DNA of 64,000 nucleotides from Alteromonadales bacterium alter-6D02 (GTDB lineage: Bacteria > Pseudomonadota > Gammaproteobacteria > Enterobacterales > Psychrobiaceae): assembly GCA_002835545.1 (NCBI GenBank), contig PIZK01000023.1, positions 1 through 64,000 on the forward strand, in the 5' to 3' direction. Both the position numbers and the translations under genes were made by a program. Under the pieces are notes generated by a model, which saw only the letters and a list, made by a program, of their open reading frames with translations, made no database searches and was not told the origin of the DNA. How positions within the stretch are numbered: position 1 is the stretch's first letter; each line of letters opens with the position of its first letter. Positions 8,845 to 15,736 of this stretch are shown here, in pieces.

Positions 8845-10101
8845 TTACAAAAAATGCCTTTGATTAGATTGTGACTTGCCTGACCACAAGGTGACAGCAC
8901 AAATCACACCAACTAAAGGGATGGATATTAACACTAAATAAAGCCATCCTTGACTAAATAAAACAACGCCCGCAGAGAGTGAAGCAAAGCCCTGGACAAT
9001 AAAAATGCTAAAGTCATTAAGCGACTGAACCTTAATTCTCTCTTCTGGCTGATATGACTTCTGAAGCATCAAAGTGCCCGTTAAGAAGAGAAAGTTCCAA
9101 CCTAAACCAAGTAAAACCATTGTTAACCAATAGTGCATTACATCGTGGCCACTTAAAGCAAAGATTATCACAGATATGTAACAAAGACAGCCTAATCTCA
9201 TCACATTCAAGAGTCCAACTTTTGCAACAAGCCAGCTGGCAAATAGTGACGGTAGATACATAGCGAGAATATGACTCTGAATAACCCACTTTGTGTCATG
9301 AAGACTATGCCCTGAGACTACACTCATACTTAACGGTGTTGCTGTCATGATATAGCTCATAAAAGCGTAAGCAATGACTCCGCAAGTTAACGCTATGATA
9401 AAGACGGGCTGAGATGTAATCGTCCCTAATGGCCGTCCACTATAATCGCTAGTGATATCTGGTACCGGATTAGGCTCAAGGAAGCACAACAAACACAGTC
9501 CACCAAATAGCATCAAGCTTAGCGCCATAAATGAACCCGCAAAGCCATGAGGAGAGGCAAGTGTGTTTTCGAAACTCGTGGCTAATTCAGGCCCCAAGAT
9601 TGCGGCGAAAATGCCGCTGAACATTAATACGGACAAGGCTTTTGCTGACTGAGATTGATCCGTTAAACTTTCCAAGGCCGCAAAACGCATTTGTGCAACA
9701 AATGCCATGCTAAAACCAAGAAGTAATGACGCGATGCAAAAGATTTCAAAAGATGCCTTCTGCGCTGCAATCATAGCGGCTGTAGAGCCACATATACTCA
9801 CTAACGTGCCGATGATTAAGCTTTTCTTGCGACCAAACAAGAGGGTTAATTTTGCCGCCGGAATAACTGCAAGTGCAACCCCTAAGATTAAAATCGTCAC
9901 GGGTAAGGTTGCCAGTTCCTGTGAAGGCGCTATTTTATTTGATAGGAGTCCACCCACAAACACCATCAGCGATGTTGCGCTCATTGCAAGTGGCTGCACA
10001 AGAAACAACAGCCAAACATTTCTAGGAACAATAATGACCTTACTTGCAATAAACGCACTTAAACCGAGTAAAATAAAGGCGAACGTTAGTATTGTAGGCA
10101 T
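8845..10101 (-). CDS. MFS transporter, substrate unknown
   Basis: 418 aa, about twelve hydrophobic helices in two halves, with the MFS loop 2-3 signature region (KLTLLFGRKKSLIIG). No substrate-specific motif is evident to me. It follows the minor-pilin operon on the same strand after an 84-bp gap that holds a perfect 11-bp inverted repeat, so it may have its own control. The family includes drug and metabolite efflux pumps. Confidence 0.85.
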   Translation of the reverse strand: MPTILTFAFILLGLSAFIASKVIIVPRNVWLLFLVQPLAMSATSLMVFVGGLLSNKIAPSQELATLPVTILILGVALAVIPAAKLTLLFGRKKSLIIGTLVSICGSTAAMIAAQKASFEIFCIASLLLGFSMAFVAQMRFAALESLTDQSQSAKALSVLMFSGIFAAILGPELATSFENTLASPHGFAGSFMALSLMLFGGLCLLCFLEPNPVPDITSDYSGRPLGTITSQPVFIIALTCGVIAYAFMSYIMTATPLSMSVVSGHSLHDTKWVIQSHILAMYLPSLFASWLVAKVGLLNVMRLGCLCYISVIIFALSGHDVMHYWLTMVLLGLGWNFLFLTGTLMLQKSYQPEERIKVQSLNDFSIFIVQGFASLSAGVVLFSQGWLYLVLISIPLVGVICAVTLWSGKSQSNQRHFL

Positions 10102-10152
10102 TGCACTTTCTTATAAGAAAACGTTTAAAAACAAATACTACAACATTAGTAT

Positions 10153-10179
10153 TAATAGGTATAGATATTATACCTATTA
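10153..10179. repeat. Perfect 11-bp inverted repeat between pilX and the MFS gene
   Basis: Arms TAATAGGTATA and TATACCTATTA flank a 5-nt GATAT centre, 52 bp upstream of the transporter start. No T-run follows on either strand, so an operator dyad or RNA hairpin is more likely than a terminator. Confidence 0.5.
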
Positions 10180-10185
10180 CGCAAA

Positions 10186-12108
10186 TTAAATAGTCTTCCA
10201 GCCTTTAAATACCAATTTTTGACCACTACCACCTGAAGGGTTACCCACAACTTTAGCTTTCGATAGTGCGGTATCGTAATGGAGTCCACCGTCACCGCTT
10301 ACCGTGACCTTGTTCCCAAGCACAGACCCTTTAAATGCAACATCAGAGCTAATTGTTATGTCAGTTTTAGGTGCGTAAATGGCTGCATAAATTGACTCGG
10401 TGCCCCCTGTTATATCAATACCGGTGCCACTATAAGAACTGTATATAGAAAAAACCGGTTGCCCTGTGGTTGTGATTCCTTTAGCTGGTGTATAGACCTG
10501 AGCGCCACCGCCAATTTCAACAGCTCCTTTTATCACAAGGGTTAAACTCGAGTTATCAGGAATTGTCAACGAACTGCTACCACTCATCTTAAAGTTCCCT
10601 TTAACATACATCATAACATTTGCGCCGGGTGCAACTTTAAGGTGTCCTTTAATGGTGACATTGTCATAAGCTAAAAATTTATGATTGACACCAAGGAAAT
10701 CAGCAGTCACTGGCGTAATGATTTTTGAAGGGCTACTTTGGCTACCGTTATTCAATGAGAAATCACCAATTGCATCACTAAGTAAGTAAATATCCCCTGT
10801 TCCGGAGCCACTGATAGTTAGATCCTTTGCATTATCAGCACTGGCGTCAACAGTTAGCACTTCAAATTCGATTGAATGAACATCACACGTTGAACCTGTT
10901 GTCTCAGTTGCTTCTGAATCATCGGTTGGTAATGCAACAACTTCTGCGACGTCAGGTAAATTTAGCGGGACTTCTTGAGCGTATGGAGATACGCCATAAC
11001 CTAATGAGTGAGTGTAAAAGGTGCCGATGCCGTTATAACGTAAATCATCATTAGAGATCTGTGCACTCTCTTTCAAATGAACATTGCCCTTAGCCCTGAC
11101 ACCATTAGAAACTACCCCTCCAATTTGTGTATATTTACCATGAGTTTGTACACCGCCGCCAACAGTTAAGACACGAGTAAGGGTAACGTCTTGTTGTGAC
11201 AAAATTGAGCCGGTAATTTTATTACCTGTAATGTTTACTATACCTCGAGACTTTAAGTTACCACCCAGTTTCGTCTCGTTAAGGGTCACCGTTCCGTTAG
11301 CGTGAATTGTTCCACCGACAGTACCACTTGACTGCTTATAATTACCACGTAAGGTCACGTTGCCATGAATATCACTACTGCTTGGTAGCGTGACATTACC
11401 ATTTGCAAATACATCCCCATCAATCGTTGCACCACTTTTGAGAGCCAGACTGTGAGTGGCAAATACATCGCCCTCAATTGTTGATGCGCCTGATAAAGAA
11501 ATTAGACCTGATGAAGTCACCGTTTTTACAACAGCCTCTTTGCCTTTATTAGTTGTAATATGATAGTCACCCAGCGCAGAGTTATAGCTATCAATTGAAC
11601 CACTTGCACTGATATCGACACCTTCACAGCCTATAATCCCATCAGCAAAAGGTGAAGTTTTGCTTGAGGCAGAACCTTGTAACTCGAAAATGGCGTTAAG
11701 TTGACTCAGGCCTTCAAATCTAGAGCCCTTACTAGTCAACGTTAGCTCCGAGCCTGCGTGTGACAGATTAACTGCATAAGCTAAATCAGATAGCTGATGA
11801 CCTTGCCCTGTTATGTTGCCGTGGGCATCCGTAGGTAGGGCAGCGACTAACTCCTGTATCGTACTGGTAGGGTTGGCACTAAGCGTTGTTGTCATACTAT
11901 CCAGTGTATCAAAAACTCCCTTTTCAGCGAGTAGCCGAGCATTAATCTTTTTTTGAAAGTTCCCGGTGAGCCGCTCTTGAATAACGCTACTTTGTAATGA
12001 ACTTAAAACTACAGTGCCAGCCATTAAGCTCATAATAAGGACAGAAACCAACGTATAGCCTTGCTGTTTAGTGTGCTTAGAGTTGCTTTGTATTAATATT
12101 TGTCTCAT
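10186..12108 (-). CDS. PilX-like minor pilin with a large C-terminal beta-helix domain
   Basis: 640 aa. A prepilin leader of 17 residues ends in QQG before YTLVSVLIMSLMAG. Residue +5 is Ser rather than Glu, as is usual for PilX/GspK-type tip pilins. The PilX signature follows (SVIQERLTGNFQKKINARLLAEKG). From about 150 to 600 the protein consists of short repeats of the type GDVFANGNVTL, GNLKSRGIVNI and GGVQTHGKYTQ, which predict a bactofilin-like right-handed beta-helix. Typical PilX proteins are under 250 aa. It is last in a five-gene minor-pilin operon. A role at the pilus tip, perhaps replacing an adhesin, is inferred. Confidence 0.8.
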   Translation of the reverse strand: MRQILIQSNSKHTKQQGYTLVSVLIMSLMAGTVVLSSLQSSVIQERLTGNFQKKINARLLAEKGVFDTLDSMTTTLSANPTSTIQELVAALPTDAHGNITGQGHQLSDLAYAVNLSHAGSELTLTSKGSRFEGLSQLNAIFELQGSASSKTSPFADGIIGCEGVDISASGSIDSYNSALGDYHITTNKGKEAVVKTVTSSGLISLSGASTIEGDVFATHSLALKSGATIDGDVFANGNVTLPSSSDIHGNVTLRGNYKQSSGTVGGTIHANGTVTLNETKLGGNLKSRGIVNITGNKITGSILSQQDVTLTRVLTVGGGVQTHGKYTQIGGVVSNGVRAKGNVHLKESAQISNDDLRYNGIGTFYTHSLGYGVSPYAQEVPLNLPDVAEVVALPTDDSEATETTGSTCDVHSIEFEVLTVDASADNAKDLTISGSGTGDIYLLSDAIGDFSLNNGSQSSPSKIITPVTADFLGVNHKFLAYDNVTIKGHLKVAPGANVMMYVKGNFKMSGSSSLTIPDNSSLTLVIKGAVEIGGGAQVYTPAKGITTTGQPVFSIYSSYSGTGIDITGGTESIYAAIYAPKTDITISSDVAFKGSVLGNKVTVSGDGGLHYDTALSKAKVVGNPSGGSGQKLVFKGWKTI

Positions 12109-12110
12109 AT

Positions 12111-12638
12111 TTATGGCCTCGTTGCATTCGTAAGGATGACACGCGTTAAAGCAACATCAATAGTAAATGGCGCATTAGCCCCTTGACCACTCGGCTCTCC
12201 CCCTGTTGCCAGCGGCGTCACAGTGATAGTGACTAACCTCCCGTTAATCGCAAAGGCTATAGCATCAATTCCTGTTAAAATTGTTATGGGACCAGCCCCT
12301 AAATCACAAGTTAAATTATTACCGTCGAGCGTGAATGTTTCAGTATAGGCAACCGCTTTTACTAGGCCATCACACGCCGTGGAGTTGGCCTCTTGCGATA
12401 CGACGATAGAGTCAGGTCCAACCGTTGGTATCAGTGACGTTTGTTTCAAACTAGTACTATAAATTTGGGAAGAGAATCTAAGAACCTCTTGGGCATTTTC
12501 TAGGTTTTTGCTAATGCTCACCATGGACTTAACGGTCACGTAACTCATAGAAAGCCCAGTGACTATTAACGTACTCAGGAACATGGCTATTAGTAATTCA
12601 ACTAACGTAAAACCACTCATTTTTTGCTGATTAACCAT
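12111..12638 (-). CDS. pilW: PilW-like minor pilin
   Basis: 175 aa with a short leader (MVNQQKMSG) before the mature FTLVELLIAMFLSTLIVTGL helix, which has Glu at +5. It sits between pilV and pilX and overlaps the end of pilV by 8 bp, as in type IV pilus minor-pilin operons. It is shorter than many PilW proteins (about 250 aa or more), so its globular domain is small. Processing by PilD in the inner membrane and a role in priming pilus assembly follow from the family. Confidence 0.8.
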   Translation of the reverse strand: MVNQQKMSGFTLVELLIAMFLSTLIVTGLSMSYVTVKSMVSISKNLENAQEVLRFSSQIYSTSLKQTSLIPTVGPDSIVVSQEANSTACDGLVKAVAYTETFTLDGNNLTCDLGAGPITILTGIDAIAFAINGRLVTITVTPLATGGEPSGQGANAPFTIDVALTRVILTNATRP

Positions 12639-13050
12639 TACAACCTGCCTCTAACGTAGGGTAAGCGGCATTGAGTGAGACTTTATTATCAAGCCCGTCT
12701 GTCATTCGCTCATCTAACCAAGTTACCTCAACAGTAAAATCGGTATTGAATGCCCCTACAGCTAACCCGTTATATGTAATCGTATAAGCGGAATTCGCCG
12801 GTTTCAACGTATCAAGGAAAGTTGTGTCAACGGCTTGACGGCCGTCCTGAAGTTCACAGATCTTACTCCAGACACGTTCAATCGCATTATTGCCATGAAT
12901 AATCGAAGCCGTATACATAAAACTATTAGTTGCAAATTGAAGAGTCTTAAGTTGAGCACCAGCCAAAGCGAGCAGTGCGATAGTTGAGACTAACAGAGTA
13001 ATCAGCACTTCGATCAAGCTAAAGCCAAGCTGTGCGTTATTTGTTTTCAT
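12631..13050 (-). CDS. pilV: PilV-like minor pilin
   Basis: 139 aa from the ATG at 13050, which overlaps the fimT stop as ATGA and has an AGGGGA ribosome site. Earlier in-frame starts would give an unusually long leader. The leader MKTNNAQLG is followed by FSLIEVLITLLVSTIALLAL with Glu at +5. Its position directly after fimT and before pilW supports the PilV assignment. Confidence 0.82.
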   Translation of the reverse strand: MKTNNAQLGFSLIEVLITLLVSTIALLALAGAQLKTLQFATNSFMYTASIIHGNNAIERVWSKICELQDGRQAVDTTFLDTLKPANSAYTITYNGLAVGAFNTDFTVEVTWLDERMTDGLDNKVSLNAAYPTLEAGCNG

Positions 13051-13517
13051 GGGCAAGTCCCCTGTGAAATTATTACGCTTTGACCACTTGGGTAGGTACA
13101 AAAACGATAATCCCCTGTCGAACTATCAAGGTCACTAATGACAAACTCGTTTGCTGAAGTTGTGCCGATCTTTGAAATACTTAAATTCGCTAACCCGGTA
13201 ACCGTAACCCCTGTTGCAGGCTCGAACTCTAATAATGTTTTTTCTGATGCAAGGCCTAAATCTTGGAGTACGAGCCACTTGATGCCAGAAACATGGATGT
13301 TAATCGTTTCATCTCTTTTGACTGCTTCACTACGAGCAAACTTATAAACAGCATTAAGCTTATTGACGGTGGTCACTAGACGATCGTCTTTAACTTGTTT
13401 GACAAATGAAGGCATCGCTATGCTTGCAGCAATGGCAATAAGCGTTAAAACAATTAACAGCTCCACCAACGTATATCCATGTTGACGCTCGTTTCCAATC
13501 GGATCGCTATAAAGCAT
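13047..13517 (-). CDS. fimT: FimT/GspH-like pseudopilin
   Basis: 156 aa from the ATG at 13517; an upstream TTG at 13529 would overlap pilE. The leader ends ERQHG before YTLVELLIVLTLIAIAASIA, followed by the FimT/GspH pattern of a helix and an Ala-Arg-Ser-Glu-Ala segment (KFARSEAVKRDETINIHV). It is a minor subunit that helps initiate type IV pili. Some FimT proteins bind DNA during uptake, which may be relevant because comEC is also in this window. Confidence 0.82.
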   Translation of the reverse strand: MLYSDPIGNERQHGYTLVELLIVLTLIAIAASIAMPSFVKQVKDDRLVTTVNKLNAVYKFARSEAVKRDETINIHVSGIKWLVLQDLGLASEKTLLEFEPATGVTVTGLANLSISKIGTTSANEFVISDLDSSTGDYRFCTYPSGQSVIISQGTCP

Positions 13518-13519
13518 GT

Positions 13520-13957
13520 TTAAGACCAACAGTCGGTAACTGTAACCGTGGTGTTCCCAACGGTTTTCTTTGCGAGTTTACTGCCCTGATGGTTGATAGT
13601 AAGAGCGCCACATCGATCACCAGACTGTATAGAAGATGAGATAGGCTTAGCAGCAAGGACAAATGTTGCCGAGTCATTGGTCGCACCGGGTGTTGCTTGT
13701 GCTGCCACTGATGGCGTGTAGGTAAAAGAGTATTGTTCTGTCGAAGAAACAGTGAAAGTATCAGGGTAGCCACCTAGTCTGGTGTATTGGCGCTCTAAAC
13801 GTTGTACTTGTTGTAATAAGGTTTGTTGAACATCAAGACGATTAGCTTGTTGTACGTGGCTCTTGTAACTTGGAATAGCGACCGTTAATAAAATCGCAAT
13901 GATAGCTACCACTATTAATAGTTCGATAAGTGTAAAACCACGTTCATTTTTAAACAT
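13520..13957 (-). CDS. pilE: PilE-like type IV minor pilin
   Basis: 145 aa. A short leader MFKNERG is followed by the classic FTLIELLIVVAIIAILLTVA helix, then a globular domain with two cysteines (DRCGALTI ... TVTDCWS) that can form the C-terminal D-region disulfide. The start has a good ribosome site (AGGAGA). It is first in the operon here, whereas in many relatives the pilE gene comes last, after pilY1. Confidence 0.85.
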   Translation of the reverse strand: MFKNERGFTLIELLIVVAIIAILLTVAIPSYKSHVQQANRLDVQQTLLQQVQRLERQYTRLGGYPDTFTVSSTEQYSFTYTPSVAAQATPGATNDSATFVLAAKPISSSIQSGDRCGALTINHQGSKLAKKTVGNTTVTVTDCWS

Positions 13958-13985
13958 AACTGTCTCCTATATTCGATTTGACGAA

Positions 13986-14012
13986 TTTATATGACAGCGG
14001 TATCAGTGTCAA
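13986..14012 (-). promoter_or_regulatory. Putative sigma-70 promoter of the minor-pilin operon
   Basis: On the minus strand TTGACA (14012-14007) and TATAAA (13991-13986) are separated by 15 bp, or ATAAAT at 16 bp. This lies about 30 bp before the pilE start. The spacing is slightly short. Confidence 0.45.
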
Positions 14013-14567
14013 TTAATCACATTGAGTTACGTGATAACGATAAAATAAATAGATTGTCTTATTGTGTTAATGTGACGCCCGACACGATGTTCAGAAAACT
14101 CAACAAACCATATGGAATAATATATTTCATATAATTCTAAAAACGAACATGATCTATGACAGTGAAAACTGAACGTGGTATTTACATTTCATTAAACTAG
14201 ACGATGGGCTGAACGTTATTGATACTTAAGTATGAGGCGGTAAATGTATGTCTAAGACTAGCTCAACCAAATGTCTTTAACGTTATTAGAATACAGGTTT
14301 TCTGCTTCACATTAATTCGTAAGGCGTACAGTTCCATTTATTGTTGAAATTCTAATACCAGAATTCGGATTAGACACCATCATAATTAACTAGATAAATA
14401 TGGAGCAGCCCATCAGGCTGTAAAGCTTCTTATTAGTGAGCAAAGGTAGAAGACCTTAGAAGTGAGAGTGATAATATTACTGATTGCAAAAAAATTATTT
14501 ACAGGCGCATCGCTATTTCAGCACCGTCAAATAACCCTTGTCGATGCAGAAACAGCGGTGTTATGCG
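14013..14567. other. Gene-poor stretch of about 550 bp
   Basis: No open frame of convincing coding character is present on either strand and no RNA gene is recognisable. Only short AT-rich segments and a small CAGCC/GGCTG hairpin near 14407 were seen. It may be decayed coding sequence. Confidence 0.5.
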
Positions 14568-14954
14568 TTAATTATTTTTAAGTACAATACTACGTTGCTC
14601 TTTCTTGGGTAAGTTACTAACCACTAAATTGAACGAGTTATCAATCATTCGCTCAATTTCGCCAGTTGGTATACTGCCGTCAATGATTACTGTATTCCAC
14701 AAACGTTTATTCATATGATAGCCTGGGATAATACTCTCAAAGATATCACGAAGCGCTAATGCTTCATCAGGGTCGCATTTAAGATTGAGCCACCAAGGTT
14801 GCTCTGTCTTAGTATCCTTACCTTTCCCTCTTGATAAAGTGGCAAACATCTTGTGTTTTACTTTAAAGACCATCACCTCTTCGCCAAATGGGAAGTCGAG
14901 CACAGCAAATGGTTTATTTAGCAAGTACGCTTTAAGATGGTTTTGACTAAGCAT
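14568..14954 (-). CDS. MmcQ/YjbR-family protein
   Basis: 128 aa with the YjbR/CyaY-like pattern: a KPFAVLDFPFGEEVMVFKV strand pair, then LKCDPDEALALRD, IPGYHMNKRLWNTV and a C-terminal helix IERMIDNSFNLVVSNLPKK. The family fold is double-wing DNA-binding-like but its function is unproven. It overlaps the end of yceH by 8 bp, so the two are co-transcribed. Confidence 0.85.
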   Translation of the reverse strand: MLSQNHLKAYLLNKPFAVLDFPFGEEVMVFKVKHKMFATLSRGKGKDTKTEQPWWLNLKCDPDEALALRDIFESIIPGYHMNKRLWNTVIIDGSIPTGEIERMIDNSFNLVVSNLPKKEQRSIVLKNN

Positions 14955-15588
14955 TGCGTAATCGCCCCTCTAACTCATTAATTTTTTCTTTAAGTTGAAC
15001 GATATGCGCTTCAAGCTCTTTGATTTTTGTTGCATCGCAATGGGGTGCTGTTTGATCTGTTTTGTTCGGCTGCTCATCGATTGCTTGATAAAAAAGTTGT
15101 TCGAACCTGTTATCTCTCTGACCTGGCTGTCGCTCAAGTTTTCGAACAATGCAACTTCCGTTGTAGTGACAAAGGCTCTCTAAACAAGCCTCGACCTCAG
15201 CTAAATGACTAAAAGTCGATAAACGATTAGTTCTTGTCTTTAATTCTCCTGCACTTTGTTTTCCACGTAACAGTAATACACAAAGAACAGCCTTTTGTTG
15301 CTCGGTAAGTTTGAGGTCACTAAACTCAGTGTTGCAGAAACGGTGCTTATATTTGATAACACGACTACCAAAACCTGTTTGTTCACTCACCAAATGCATT
15401 GCAATTAACTGCTCAATCGTTTCTTTAACCTCTGATTCACTTAATGTCATTACAGGTTCACGATTACTTTTTTGATTACATGCCGTCATTAACCCATTTA
15501 TCGACATCGGGTATTGATCAGGTGTGGTGACCTCTTTCTCTAATAATACACCGATAACACGAGCTTGGGTGTTTGTTAGGCTAAGCAT
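14947..15588 (-). CDS. yceH: YceH family protein (DUF480/UPF0502)
   Basis: 213 aa, close to the E. coli YceH length. It has two winged-helix repeats (ARVIGVLLEKEVTTPDQYP with NGLMTACNQKSNREPV, and QKAVLCVLLLRGKQSAGEL) and a C-terminal coiled coil (KIKELEAHIVQLKEKINELEGRL). Function is unknown; the fold suggests DNA or nucleoprotein binding. Its start is preceded by AAGGAG, and a perfect 14-bp palindrome lies 55 bp upstream. Confidence 0.92.
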   Translation of the reverse strand: MLSLTNTQARVIGVLLEKEVTTPDQYPMSINGLMTACNQKSNREPVMTLSESEVKETIEQLIAMHLVSEQTGFGSRVIKYKHRFCNTEFSDLKLTEQQKAVLCVLLLRGKQSAGELKTRTNRLSTFSHLAEVEACLESLCHYNGSCIVRKLERQPGQRDNRFEQLFYQAIDEQPNKTDQTAPHCDATKIKELEAHIVQLKEKINELEGRLRNA

Positions 15589-15643
15589 AAATCTCCTTGA
15601 TGCTGATAAAATTTGTTTGAATGGCTTAATAACGATGGGTCCG

Positions 15644-15657
15644 TGTGAACGTTCACA
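15644..15657. promoter_or_regulatory. Perfect 14-bp palindrome between yceH and the CHASE-GGDEF-EAL gene
   Basis: TGTGAACGTTCACA is a perfect dyad immediately before a TATAAT hexamer (15662-15667) facing the + gene, so it would lie in the promoter spacer as a repressor operator. The half-sites resemble CRP (TGTGA/TCACA), but the 4-bp spacing is wrong for CRP. A TetR-type regulator is as likely. Confidence 0.5.
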
Positions 15658-15736
15658 TCACTATAATCTTAATGCTAATATAATACATAAAACTTTGATG
15701 TAGAATAGTTAACATATATTTAGACAAGGAAGCACC

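Noticed and set aside
14395-14450. Possible relic of coding sequence or rRNA-like segment (GGAGCAGCCCATCAGGCTG)
   Set aside because: A short open stretch ends after about 15 codons and matches nothing I can name.
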